NCBI RefSeq assembly: GCF_012926505.1 | Contig: NZ_JABBNT010000001.1 | Location: 62,001-126,000, forward strand | DNA from: Pacificispira spongiicola | GTDB taxonomy: Bacteria > Pseudomonadota > Alphaproteobacteria > UBA8366 > Aestuariispiraceae | Length of the DNA: 64,000 bases | Reading direction: 5' to 3' | In this document: piece by piece, positions 25,473-34,061 of the stretch | Layout: each line of letters begins with the position of its first letter | Numbering within the stretch: position 1 is the stretch's first letter | Program-made: the position numbers and the translations under genes | Notes under the pieces: model-generated | What the model saw: only the letters and a program-made list of their open reading frames with translations | Told to the model about the DNA's origin: nothing | Databases searched by the model: none

Positions 25473-26254
25473 TGCAACAGGCAGAGGATTTTCGACAAGA
25501 AAGCGTAGTCCTTTACGAACTGTTGGCCGGCATCCCGACTGGCCGGTGGAATGAGGCGACCTTGTTCAAGGGATGGACCGCCGACGATATCCTGCAACAT
25601 CTGCATTTCTGGAACGGGATGGCGGCATTGCAGGTCACCGATCCCGATCGCTTGATCGGCCTGATCGACCGGGCCCTGTCGGATCCACGCGGCATGCATG
25701 CCTTTGAGACCTCCCATCTGAACGGCCTATCCGGGACGGCTCTGCTGGACGCCTGGATCGACGGCGCGAACACCCTTGCGGACCGGTTCTCTACACTCGA
25801 TCCGAAGGCGCGTTTGAAATGGGCCGGGCCGGATATGAGCGCCCGGTCGTCAATCACCGCGCGCCTGATGGAAACCTGGGCCCATGGTCAGGCGCTGTTC
25901 GACCTGCACAAAACCAACCGCCCGGCGACGGACCGCCTGAAAAACATCGCCGTGTTGGGGGTGAACACCTATGGCTGGAGTTTCGCCAACCGTGGGGAGC
26001 CCGCCCCCGCGCCCATGCCGTATATCCGGCTGACGGCGCCATCCGGGGATATCTGGGAATTCGGAGAGGTCTCAGACGCGGAGCGCATCACGGGACCGGC
26101 GGAGGCGTTCTGTCAGGTCGTGACGCAAACCCGCAATGTCGCCGATACCGGCCTGACCGTGACCGGGCCGAATGCGCGGGCCTGGATGGCGCGGGCACAA
26201 TGCTTCGCGGGACCGCCGCACGATCCCCCCGCGCCGGGCGTCAGAACCGCCTAG
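25472..26254 (+). CDS. DinB-like (TIGR03084-type) metal-binding protein
   Basis: This 260-residue protein has an N-terminal four-helix DinB/maleylpyruvate-isomerase-like fold: FKGWTADDILQHLHFWN around residues 29-45, with a later histidine in LMETWAHGQALFDL. Together these give the three-histidine metal site of the superfamily. The C-terminal region (ITGPAEAFCQVVTQTRN) fits the TIGR03084 group. In actinobacteria such proteins use mycothiol; beside a GST in a proteobacterium, a glutathione-dependent role is a reasonable guess. The start overlaps the GST stop. It ends sharing a CTAG with the convergent peroxidase gene. Confidence 0.8.
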   Translation: MQQAEDFRQESVVLYELLAGIPTGRWNEATLFKGWTADDILQHLHFWNGMAALQVTDPDRLIGLIDRALSDPRGMHAFETSHLNGLSGTALLDAWIDGANTLADRFSTLDPKARLKWAGPDMSARSSITARLMETWAHGQALFDLHKTNRPATDRLKNIAVLGVNTYGWSFANRGEPAPAPMPYIRLTAPSGDIWEFGEVSDAERITGPAEAFCQVVTQTRNVADTGLTVTGPNARAWMARAQCFAGPPHDPPAPGVRTA

Positions 26255-27420
26255 TTTTCCAACAGTCCTTCGTAGCGCCGGTCGGTCAATGTCTTCAGGA
26301 AGGCAACCAAGGCATCGATCCGCTTGTCGTCCAGCGCGGGACCGTGGGTCAGTTCCTTGGTCGACAGCGTATTCGGGACCTCCGGCGCCGCCCAGGGCTT
26401 GCCGGTTTCGGGGTTGATCTGCCGGGCCTCCGACTTGCTGTTATACTTGTCGTAGAACAGGATGACGGTGCGCAGGTCCTTGAAGACACCGTTATGCATA
26501 TAGGGGCCGGTCACCGCGACATTGCGCAGGGTCGGCACCTTGAACTTGCCGTCTTCCGCCGGATTGTCGACCGCAGGGTTTTCCAGAAGCCCATGATCGA
26601 CATGATCCGGCCCCAGTCCATTCGCCGCGCGAACCGCCGCGTTCACCGGCACACCGATATTGTGATACTGATAGTTGGAGAAGGTTTCTTTCGGCGTACC
26701 GCCGAAATCGTGCAGTTGATGGCACAGGTTGCAGTTCGTGAACTGCTCCGAAAAGAACAGCAGACGCCCCAGTTCTTCCTGATCCGTCAGCGTCGCTTCC
26801 CCGCGCAGGAACCGGTCGTATTTCGAATCGAAGGGCGCGAATTCCGGCGTCATTTCGAAGGCGGTGATGCTGTCCGCCATCGCCGCATAGGCGGCGTCCG
26901 GTTGCTGGAAAACACCGTCGCCATAAAGCCGCGTAAAGGCGTCGATATAATCCGGATTTTCCTGCAACCGCGCGACGACGGCCGCCTTGTCCGGCATGCC
27001 CATTTCGATGGGGTTGAGCGGCGGCCCGCCCGCCTGCCCCGGCAGGTCAGCTTCGCGACCGTCCAGGAACTGGCCGCCTTTATAGATCAATCCGGCAACA
27101 TGCTGAAATTTCGGTGAGAACCGGGCATAAGCGGCGGTCGGCGTATTCCGGTCCCCCAGAGACGTTCCGTCATCCCCCAGGGACACGGCGCGGCCAACCT
27201 CCGTCTCGCGCGGATCGGTAAAGGCCAGGGCCGGATCGTGACAGGTCGCGCAAGCCATGGTCCGGTTCTTCGACAGGTTGGTATCGAAGAACAAGGCCTC
27301 CCCCAATGCTTCCTTCGTCGGATAGATGGCATCTGCCGCCAATGAGGATCGGATGCCGATAAGGCCGCCAGCGACCAAACCTAGAGTTAGGGTTACTGAG
27401 AGGATCGACCGGACCACCAT
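26251..27420 (-). CDS. Di-haem cytochrome c peroxidase / MauG-family protein
   Basis: The 389-residue secreted protein has an N-terminal signal sequence (VVRSILSVTLTLGLVAGGLIGIRSSLA) and two haem motifs, CATCH near residue 58 and CNLCH near 247. These are typical of bacterial di-haem peroxidases that reduce hydrogen peroxide in the periplasm using small cytochromes. The distal part KVPTLRNVAVTGPYMHNGVFKDL is characteristic of the family. Start at 27420 follows GGGAGA at 6 bp; upstream in-frame ATGs exist at 27450 and 27513. Peroxidase versus MauG-like oxidase activity cannot be separated by eye. Confidence 0.9.
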   Translation of the reverse strand: MVVRSILSVTLTLGLVAGGLIGIRSSLAADAIYPTKEALGEALFFDTNLSKNRTMACATCHDPALAFTDPRETEVGRAVSLGDDGTSLGDRNTPTAAYARFSPKFQHVAGLIYKGGQFLDGREADLPGQAGGPPLNPIEMGMPDKAAVVARLQENPDYIDAFTRLYGDGVFQQPDAAYAAMADSITAFEMTPEFAPFDSKYDRFLRGEATLTDQEELGRLLFFSEQFTNCNLCHQLHDFGGTPKETFSNYQYHNIGVPVNAAVRAANGLGPDHVDHGLLENPAVDNPAEDGKFKVPTLRNVAVTGPYMHNGVFKDLRTVILFYDKYNSKSEARQINPETGKPWAAPEVPNTLSTKELTHGPALDDKRIDALVAFLKTLTDRRYEGLLEN

Positions 27421-27631
27421 TTGCTTCTCCCGACGCGTTTCGCGTCCCATGCTTACGCCTGTCGAATTAGCATTGCAAACGCGTCTGATTACCAAATTGA
27501 CGCATCCTGGCATCCGAAAACCATCGCGAAATGTCTCGAATGGGCTGCTTTGCGTCCGCTACAACCTTCCTACACGACCGAATTGGCGTAAGGTGATCGA
27601 AACAACGCGTTTGCAACCAGCACTTTTGACC

Positions 27632-28939
27632 ATGTCACCCATCCTTGCCGTCGGCGCCATCATCAACGGAATCGTTCTGCTTCAACTCGGGATGGGATTG
27701 TTGAGTGCGCTGTTGCCGCTGCGCATGGCGGATGCCGGTTTCGCCTCTTCCGAAATCGGGATTCTCGCCGCCGGGTTTTCCGGGGGATTTCTGGTCGGCT
27801 GCATCTACGCCCCGCGCCTCGTCCGACGGATCGGTCATATTCGGGCTTTCTCGACCTTCGCCACGATCCTGTCAGCCCTGACCCTGGCGCTCGCAATCGA
27901 CACGGACCTGTTCCTGTGGACCGCCGCACGCCTCTTGTCCGGATTTTGCTTTGCCGGGTTGCTGACGATTTCCGATAGCTGGATTTCCAGCGAAACCGAC
28001 CGATCCGTGCGTGGCCGGGTGATGAGCGTCTATATGATCCTCTACAAACTCGCGCAGGCGGCGGGGCCGCTGATCCTGACCGTCGCCGCCATTCACGGAA
28101 ACTGGCATTTCATGCTGGTCAGTGCGTTGTTCTCGCTCTGCCTCGTCCCGGTGGCACTGCGGCATGGCGGCAACCCGACGCCACCGTCGAATGCCCGCAT
28201 GGGACTTGTGGAAGTCTATCGAACAACGCCGCTGGCCGTTGTCGGCTGCCTGTGCGTGGCGACGTCGAACAGCGCCTTGGCAAACCTGATCCCGCTGTAT
28301 GGCGTATCCACGGGCTTGGGGGTTGCCGGCGCGGCGATCCTGAGTTCGGCGCTGCAATTGGGCGCCTTGTTCCTGCAATGGCCGATGGGGTGGGCATCGG
28401 ACAAGACGGACCGCCGGGTGGTGATGATTTTCGGAATCGCCGCCATGGCCGCGGTCAGCGCGACCATTGCCTTACTGCCGCCCATGCCGCTGCCGGTCTA
28501 TATCATCCTGATCGGGATTACCGGCGGCTTCGGCTTTTCGATCTATCCGATCATCGTCGCCCATGCCGGTGATTTCGTCGAACCGGCGGAAATGGTGCCG
28601 CTGTGCGCGACCTTGATGCTGGCCTTTTCCTTCGGCATGACGATCGGGCCGCTGACGGGCAGTTTTGCCATGGACCTACTGGGACCGAAGGGATTGTTCC
28701 TGCATGCCATCGTTTTCAGCACGATCTTCGTCATCTTCGCGCTGTATCGGATGAGCCGCCGCGCCGCGCCGGTCACGCTGGACAGGTCGGCCTATGTCAA
28801 CGTCCCGGCCAGTTCGACCGCGATCTCGCAACTCGACCCGCGTTCTCCGGGACCGGAAATCGATGAAACCCTGGAAGAAGCCTTCGGCAGCGAACGGGAC
28901 GAGGACGAGCGCCCCCATTACCGACACTCCGAAAAGTAG
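27632..28939 (+). CDS. MFS transporter, YcaD-like
   Basis: The 435-residue protein has about 12 hydrophobic helices, the motif-A-like loop WASDKTDRRVVM between helices 8 and 9, and a long polar C-terminal tail rich in Glu/Asp. The pattern IGILAAGFSGGFLVGCIYAPRLVRRIGHIRAF fits the YcaD-type subfamily of unknown substrate. The ATG at 27632 was chosen over an in-frame extension to 27326 because it starts directly at the first membrane helix. The 3-prime end abuts the antisense alcohol-dehydrogenase remnant. Confidence 0.85.
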   Translation: MSPILAVGAIINGIVLLQLGMGLLSALLPLRMADAGFASSEIGILAAGFSGGFLVGCIYAPRLVRRIGHIRAFSTFATILSALTLALAIDTDLFLWTAARLLSGFCFAGLLTISDSWISSETDRSVRGRVMSVYMILYKLAQAAGPLILTVAAIHGNWHFMLVSALFSLCLVPVALRHGGNPTPPSNARMGLVEVYRTTPLAVVGCLCVATSNSALANLIPLYGVSTGLGVAGAAILSSALQLGALFLQWPMGWASDKTDRRVVMIFGIAAMAAVSATIALLPPMPLPVYIILIGITGGFGFSIYPIIVAHAGDFVEPAEMVPLCATLMLAFSFGMTIGPLTGSFAMDLLGPKGLFLHAIVFSTIFVIFALYRMSRRAAPVTLDRSAYVNVPASSTAISQLDPRSPGPEIDETLEEAFGSERDEDERPHYRHSEK

Positions 28940-28949
28940 CCCCTTCGTC

Positions 28950-29134
28950 GAAGACGATAACATTCCGCAAGACGGCTCCGGACCGGACCTCATCGATCGC
29001 CTCGTTGATCCGGTCCAGCGGACAACGACCACGGGCTCGCCGATCGTCAAGCCGCGCACATTCTCACCAAGCGCCTCGACCACACCGGCGGCCTCATGAC
29101 CGAAGACGGCGGGAAGCATGCCGCCCTTGCCGCT
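28950..29134 (-). pseudogene. Decayed zinc alcohol dehydrogenase (both ends of the middle missing)
   Basis: On the minus strand, 29134-29027 encodes SGKGGMLPAVFGHEAAGVVE and EALGENVRGLTIGEPVVVV, the N-terminal zinc-site region of class III-type alcohol dehydrogenases. It is preceded by an in-frame TAA. After a one-base frame shift, about 29020-28950 encodes LDRINEAIDEVRSGAVLRNV followed by IVF, the C-terminal end of the same family. Roughly 250 central residues are missing, as is the start. This is an internal deletion remnant next to the MFS gene. Confidence 0.85.
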
Positions 29135-29248
29135 TTACGGGAGATTGCGAATAGACGGAAGCCCGAAAAATGCATCCGATGAATTCATTCTTGTCCGCGA
29201 GAAACCGCCCTGATTTTCAAGAACACGTTACATGCCCGACAGGAAAAA

Positions 29249-29289
29249 TTGACCCAGATCAAGGAACAACTCACGAAATTCTGTATTAT
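29249..29289 (+). promoter_or_regulatory. FNR/Anr-type class II promoter for ompW
   Basis: TTGAC-CCAG-ATCAA (29249-29262) matches the FNR box TTGAT-N4-ATCAA with one change. A -10 box TATTAT lies at 29284-29289. Taking +1 near 29297 puts the box centre at about -41, the classical FNR activation distance. FNR control of ompW is known in enterobacteria. Confidence 0.7.
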
Positions 29290-29442
29290 AAAAAAATCAA
29301 AATACTTCCTTTGTATTTATCTTAATAATATTTAATTATTCTAAATATTATCCATTTGAATTCTTGATTTTTAAGTTGATTATCTCCTTTATTACTGGAA
29401 TCTCTTCTTTCATTGAGATCGATATGATAGAGGGGATCCTCC

Positions 29443-30081
29443 ATGAGAAAACTGCAAACGCTCACCGGAATTTGTCTCGCACTGGCCTTGGGTGTGGCCG
29501 ATGGCGGCGTCGCCATGGCCAAGGGCGAAGGCGACTTCATCATGCGCGCCCGCGGGATTGCGTTCCTCACCGATACCGACGGCACGACGGACGCTTTGGG
29601 CGGGTCGGCGGAAACTTCCGACGACTATGTCCCGGAATTGGATTTTTCCTACTTCTTCACCGACAACATCGCCGCGGAGTTGATCCTTGCGACGACGAAA
29701 CACAAGGTGAAGGTCGAAAATTCCAGCGCGGGCGACGTCGACCTGGGTACCGTCTGGGCGCTGCCGCCGGTTCTGACCCTGCAATACCACTTCATGCCGA
29801 AGGATACGTTCAGCCCCTATCTGGGCGCCGGTTTGAACTACACGATCATGTACAACGCGGATAAATCGGCCGGAATCAACGATATCGATTATTCGGACGG
29901 GGTCGGGTACGCACTCCAAGCCGGGTTCGATTACCAATTGGACGACCATTGGATGATCAACGCCGACATCAAAAAAGTCTTCGTCGATACCGATATCAAG
30001 GTGAACGGCGGGACGATCAATGCGAACGATACGGCATTGGACCCGCTGATCGTCGGCATCGGGATCGGCTACAACTTCTAA
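29443..30081 (+). CDS. ompW: Outer-membrane beta-barrel protein of the OmpW family
   Basis: This 212-residue protein has a signal peptide (MRKLQTLTGICLALALGVADGGVAMA), amphipathic beta strands, the OmpW landmark WALPPVLTLQYHF near residues 105-118, and a C-terminal GIGIGYNF ending in phenylalanine, the assembly signal for the BAM complex. OmpW forms an eight-stranded channel for small hydrophobic compounds. The gene has an FNR-like promoter and a 146-nt AT-rich 5-prime UTR, and a terminator 24 bp after the stop. It is monocistronic. Confidence 0.93.
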   Translation: MRKLQTLTGICLALALGVADGGVAMAKGEGDFIMRARGIAFLTDTDGTTDALGGSAETSDDYVPELDFSYFFTDNIAAELILATTKHKVKVENSSAGDVDLGTVWALPPVLTLQYHFMPKDTFSPYLGAGLNYTIMYNADKSAGINDIDYSDGVGYALQAGFDYQLDDHWMINADIKKVFVDTDIKVNGGTINANDTALDPLIVGIGIGYNF

Positions 30082-30104
30082 CCCTACACGAAATCAATCC
30101 CGGT

Positions 30105-30138
30105 AAACCCTGCTGCCAACCACCGGCGGCAGGGTTTT
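30105..30138 (+). terminator. Intrinsic terminator of ompW
   Basis: AAACCCTGCTGCC pairs with GGCGGCAGGGTTT (13 bp, one G-U, 7-nt loop). The T-run ending the right arm and a later TTTT complete it. Confidence 0.88.
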
Positions 30139-30220
30139 GCCGTTTTATTTCCGTCGACCTACTGGAATCGCCCCGGCCTAACCCTTAAAACAAGGGCAGC
30201 AACAAAGGTGGGGATAGAAG

Positions 30221-30892
30221 ATGAAGGTTTCCGACGCGCTCGACTCGCGGATCAGCTGCCGAAAATTCCTGTCGACGCCGGTTCCGAAGGAAACCGTTGA
30301 GGCCATCCTGAAAGGGGCGGCCCGCGCGCCGTCTAACGGAAATCTGCAACCCTGGCACGTCTTCGCGCTGACCGGCGATCCGTTGAAGGCCGTGCTCGAC
30401 GACATCGCCTCGCAAATGGCGGAAACGCCGCGCGGAGAAAAGCCGGAAGTCCCGTTCTACCCCGATCCCCTCGATGAACCGTATCAGTCCCGCCGCTTCA
30501 AATGCGGGGAGGATATGTATGCGACGATCGGCATCGCGCGGGACAACAAGATCGGGCGCATCCGCCAGTTCCAGCGCAACTTCCGGCTGTTCGACGCCCC
30601 GGTCGGCCTGTACCTCTATATTGATGAAACGATGAACCCGCGCCAATGGGGCGATGTCGGTATGTTTGCGCAATCCGTTATGCTGCTGGCCCGCGAACAT
30701 GGACTTCACACCTGTGCCCAAGGCGCTTGGGGTCAGTTCCACAGCATCTTGCGGCGTCATCTGTCCCCGAAGGACGGTTGGATTCTGTTCTGCGGAATCG
30801 CCCTTGGCTATATGGACGAGGATGACCCGATCAATTCCCTGCGCACCGATCGCGCGACGTTGGACGACTTCGCGCAGTTCAGCGGATTTTAG
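30221..30892 (+). CDS. Nitroreductase family FMN enzyme
   Basis: The 223-residue protein has the FMN-phosphate site RISCRKF (residues 10-16), the APSNGNLQPWHVF segment (35-47) and the C-terminal CGIALGYMDEDDPIN motif. These are the standard marks of dimeric NAD(P)H nitroreductases. Natural substrates of the family include quinones and nitro-aromatics; none can be assigned. The start follows AAGGTGGGGATAGAAG. The 3-prime end overlaps the convergent lipoprotein gene by 14 bp. Confidence 0.9.
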   Translation: MKVSDALDSRISCRKFLSTPVPKETVEAILKGAARAPSNGNLQPWHVFALTGDPLKAVLDDIASQMAETPRGEKPEVPFYPDPLDEPYQSRRFKCGEDMYATIGIARDNKIGRIRQFQRNFRLFDAPVGLYLYIDETMNPRQWGDVGMFAQSVMLLAREHGLHTCAQGAWGQFHSILRRHLSPKDGWILFCGIALGYMDEDDPINSLRTDRATLDDFAQFSGF

Positions 30893-31652
30893 CGCAGTCG
30901 AATCGAAGGTTTTCCGACAGACCTGCGCAGGTCGTCGCCGCGAATAGATCGTCATAGTAAACGACCTGTGCCGGTTCCTCTCCGCCCCGGCGAGAGACAA
31001 AGGACCGGTACAGTCCGTACTTGTAATAGACCTTCTTCCCGGTGGATTTCGTTTGTCCGGTATAGGCGTATCGCGGTTCCGTCTCGCCATTCACATAGAC
31101 GTAGAAATACCCGTCCTCGCCGTCGCTCCAATTCACGTGCACAAGGATATCGTTCCAGACGCCCCGCATATCGGCATCCGTCAGGATCATCTTGAAATCC
31201 TTGGTATAGCCGGGGACCTGATTGTCCACCCAATAGCCGCCGTTGTTGTTCTGGAACATCCAGACGACGTGCCCGCGGTGCTGATGAAATTGGCCCAAAG
31301 CCACCTTCACTGGGTAAATGTTGGGATAATCCGCAGGCAGATAGATCGACCAATGATACCAGCGTTCACCGCCCAACCAGTCGGTCACCGATTTCAGCTC
31401 GTGCCGTTCCCGGTCGTTGTCGCAATCGCTCCAATCGTCGGAATAGCTGCAATCCCCGGCGCGCACCTCGAAGCGCTGCGATGTTTTTCCGGATCGAACA
31501 GGATACCCGTCCGCCGCGGCGACGGTTTGAACCCCATAGCCCTTGAAATTCGCCGGCAGGCTTTTCGTGAAGGACCAGCCATGGGTGTCCTCCCCGGAGA
31601 GGCATCCGGCCAACCCCAACATGGCCGCCACCGCGATTGTTACCTTGTACAT
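30879..31652 (-). CDS. Polysaccharide-lyase-like lipoprotein (heparin-lyase-I type fold)
   Basis: This 257-residue protein has a lipoprotein signal ending LAGC near residue 17 and then a concanavalin-like beta-sandwich. The patterns RHELKSVTDW, GERWYHWSIYLPADYP, QFHQHRG and WNDILVHVNWSDGEDGYFYVYVNGE are shared with polysaccharide lyases of the heparin-lyase-I superfamily. It could degrade an acidic glycan at the cell surface; the substrate is a guess. ATG at 31652 has GGGGTGGGG directly upstream; a GTG at 31658 is an alternative. Confidence 0.75.
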   Translation of the reverse strand: MYKVTIAVAAMLGLAGCLSGEDTHGWSFTKSLPANFKGYGVQTVAAADGYPVRSGKTSQRFEVRAGDCSYSDDWSDCDNDRERHELKSVTDWLGGERWYHWSIYLPADYPNIYPVKVALGQFHQHRGHVVWMFQNNNGGYWVDNQVPGYTKDFKMILTDADMRGVWNDILVHVNWSDGEDGYFYVYVNGETEPRYAYTGQTKSTGKKVYYKYGLYRSFVSRRGGEEPAQVVYYDDLFAATTCAGLSENLRFDCAKIR

Positions 31653-31664
31653 CCCCACCCCAAT

Positions 31665-32129
31665 TCAGTTGCCGACAAGAGCCGCCGCCGCACGATACGC
31701 CGCCGCGTGATCGATGCGCGCCAGAAGCCGCTGCGCGCGCGCCACCGGATCATAGCCGTACTGATCCGGCCCCAACATCTTTCGGGCATTCAGTGCCGCC
31801 GTATCCAGAAGCGGAAAGTCGACGTCTTCCACCGCCCCTGTCCAACTCGGGTAGCGTTTGGACCAGCCCCGCCAATGCTGAGCCAGCAATCTGTCGCGGA
31901 TGGAATATCCGTGAAAATCGAAGGCAATGGCGCCGTCGGTCAGGAAGATATGGTTCCCGGCGTATCCGTCGTCCGGCACGATGCGCTGCGCGCGAAATCC
32001 CGGTAGCGGCGGGGCGTCCAGATACACACCGGCCAGGATGTGGCAGGCGCCCCGACCGAAGAATATCCGATCCGGCAACCGCCAGCGTTTTTCCAGGTCT
32101 TTCTTGATGCCGGGCTTCAACCAATACAT
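31665..32129 (-). CDS. Hypothetical protein, 154 residues
   Basis: No family recognised. The protein is soluble with a basic N-terminus (MYWLKPGIKKDLEKRWRLPD) and the segment FGRGACHILAGVYLD, then FRAQRIVPDDGYAGNHIFLTDG and FDFHGYS. Composition and codon use are those of a normal gene. It ends 12 bp before the lipoprotein gene on the same strand, so the two may be co-transcribed after the rpsD terminator. Function unknown. Confidence 0.65.
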   Translation of the reverse strand: MYWLKPGIKKDLEKRWRLPDRIFFGRGACHILAGVYLDAPPLPGFRAQRIVPDDGYAGNHIFLTDGAIAFDFHGYSIRDRLLAQHWRGWSKRYPSWTGAVEDVDFPLLDTAALNARKMLGPDQYGYDPVARAQRLLARIDHAAAYRAAAALVGN

Positions 32130-32181
32130 GGGTGAAGAGTGGCGGCGGGACGATGCATCGGCAACGAAAAAGGACCAAAGA

Positions 32182-32211
32182 AAAAGGCCTCGTCCGAAGA
32201 CGAGGCCTTTT
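32182..32211 (-). terminator. Intrinsic terminator of rpsD
   Basis: On the minus strand a 12-13 bp stem AAAGGCCTCGTC/GACGAGGCCTTT closes a TTCG tetraloop and is followed by TTTCTTT. It lies 23 bp after the rpsD stop. Confidence 0.93.
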
Positions 32212-32233
32212 CGTATTCCGTAAGAAAACCGAA

Positions 32234-32848
32234 TTAGCGCGAGTAGAACTCGACGACCAGGTTCGGTTCCATCTGCGCCGGATACGGGATGTCTTCCAGC
32301 TTCGGCGTGCGGATGATCGACACGCTGAGCTTGTTGTGGTCGACGTCCAGATATTCCGGAATATCACGTTCGGCGCTCTGGATCGCTTCCAGGACCAGCG
32401 GCATTTCGCGGGACTTCTGACGAACCTCGATCACGTCGCCGACGCGGACAGTGTAGGAGGCGACGGTCATGCGGCGGCCGTTCACCAGGACGTGGCCATG
32501 GTTCACGAACTGACGCGCGGCAAAGACGGTCGGGACGAATTTGGCACGATAGACGATGGCGTCCAGGCGGTGTTCCAGCAGGCCGACCAGGTTTTCACCC
32601 GTATCGCCGCGCAGCCGCGAGGCTTCCTCGTAATACTTCCGGAAGCGCTTCTCGCCGATATTGCCGTAGTAGCCTTTCAGCTTCTGCTTCGCCATCAGCT
32701 GGATGCCGAAGTCGGACGGCTTCCGCCGACGGGCACCGTGCTGACCCGGAGGGGTTTCGCGCTTGTTGAACGGGCTTTTCGGACGGCCCCAGAGGTTGAC
32801 GCCGAGACGGCGGTCAATCTTATGCTTTGCGTTGATACGCTTCGACAT
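32234..32848 (-). CDS. rpsD: 30S ribosomal protein S4
   Basis: This 204-residue primary 16S rRNA-binding protein reads [21 protein letters not shown], then [14 protein letters not shown] and an S4 RNA-binding domain [34 protein letters not shown]. Length and order are normal. It has its own sigma-70-like promoter and strong terminator, so it is monocistronic here. A 165-nt leader might carry autogenous control by S4, as in other bacteria; no structure was verified. Confidence 0.97.
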   Translation of the reverse strand: MSKRINAKHKIDRRLGVNLWGRPKSPFNKRETPPGQHGARRRKPSDFGIQLMAKQKLKGYYGNIGEKRFRKYYEEASRLRGDTGENLVGLLEHRLDAIVYRAKFVPTVFAARQFVNHGHVLVNGRRMTVASYTVRVGDVIEVRQKSREMPLVLEAIQSAERDIPEYLDVDHNKLSVSIIRTPKLEDIPYPAQMEPNLVVEFYSR

Positions 32849-33021
32849 TTACTATATCTCCCGTTGTATACGGTGTTGTTCCAACTTGTCCCGGTAGTCC
32901 GACCCCGTCCTCAAATCTGCGGAAATCCGCAAATCCTTGGAGGGCGGCGGGAAAGCCGGGCAACTCGATGAATAAAAATCACCACGCGCGTCGGCTATCC
33001 GCATTCCCGGAAAGCAGGGGC

Positions 33022-33049
33022 GTTATAGGGAATTCCGCGCCTTTGTCAA
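33022..33049 (-). promoter_or_regulatory. Sigma-70 promoter of rpsD
   Basis: Minus-strand TTGACA (33044-33049) and TATAAC (33022-33027) with a 16-bp spacer, a near-consensus promoter 174 bp upstream of the rpsD start. Confidence 0.8.
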
Positions 33050-33095
33050 ATGCAGATGACGGCGACGGGACCGGTGACAAGCGGGAGTGACCTTA

Positions 33096-34031
33096 ATGCC
33101 CCTTCAGGATTCCGTTCGCGAACACCGGACGGGCTTCGTCATGACTTTGTTCGGCGTCCTTCTGATTTCGCCCGATTCCCTGATCGTTCGGATCATCGAT
33201 GCCGATTCCTGGACCATGGTTTTCTGGCGCGGCGTGTTGATCGGCGTCACCTTCCTGGGTTTCATCGCGTTCCGTTACGGCGCTTCCGCGATCCGCAACA
33301 GTTTGCGGCTCGGCGGGCGCAGCGGGGTCGGTGTCGCACTGTGTTACACATCGACGGCCATCGGTTTCATGAGCGCCCTGCACCTTACCAGTGTCGCCAA
33401 CACGCTCGTCATTCTGGCTGCCTCCCCCTTCTTTTCCGCCATTCTGTCGCGCGTGATTTTGCGGGAAGCGGTTGCTTGGCAAACTTGGCTGGCCATTATC
33501 GCCGGGTTCTGTGGCATCGGTGTGGTCATGTTGGAAGGCTTGCTGAACACTCATGTCGCGGCCAGTTGGCAAGGCGACCTGTGTGCACTCGCCGCCTCCC
33601 TCTCCCTGGCCGGCAGTTTCGTCTTCATCCGTCAGCGCCGCAGCGTCAACATGATCCCCGCCATGGCCATCGGTGGGCTGCTTAGTGCCGTGATCGCCGT
33701 GCCTTTCGCCGCGCCATTGGCGCTTGAAGGGGCGCAGATCGGTTGGACCGCCCTGCTGTGCATCGTCGTGCTGCCCTTGAGCTTCGGTCTCATCGCGCTC
33801 GGTCCGCGCCGCATTCCCGCGCCTGAGGTTTCCCTGCTGATGCTGCTGGAAACGATCCTGGGGCCGATTTGGGTTTGGTTCTTTTTGGGTGAGGAACCCG
33901 GCTTATATGCGCTGATCGGCGCAGCGATCGTGCTGACGTCTTTGGCCGTGCATTCGGCATGGCGACTGACGCGTGGATCCGGCAAGACCGCCGTACCCAC
34001 CGAAGCGGAAATAGAGGCGGCCGCCGACTAA
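33096..34031 (+). CDS. EamA/DMT-family permease
   Basis: The roughly 311-residue protein has ten predicted helices in two EamA repeats (about 10-140 and 150-285). The late helix SLLMLLETILGPIWVWFFLGEEP is typical of the drug/metabolite superfamily. GGGAG sits 8 bp before the chosen ATG at 33096; a GTG at 33087 is an alternative. A second, divergent family member lies at 56177. Cargo unknown. Confidence 0.88.
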   Translation: MPLQDSVREHRTGFVMTLFGVLLISPDSLIVRIIDADSWTMVFWRGVLIGVTFLGFIAFRYGASAIRNSLRLGGRSGVGVALCYTSTAIGFMSALHLTSVANTLVILAASPFFSAILSRVILREAVAWQTWLAIIAGFCGIGVVMLEGLLNTHVAASWQGDLCALAASLSLAGSFVFIRQRRSVNMIPAMAIGGLLSAVIAVPFAAPLALEGAQIGWTALLCIVVLPLSFGLIALGPRRIPAPEVSLLMLLETILGPIWVWFFLGEEPGLYALIGAAIVLTSLAVHSAWRLTRGSGKTAVPTEAEIEAAAD

Positions 34032-34061
34032 GGACGCACTGCCCCCTACCTTGGCAGGACG

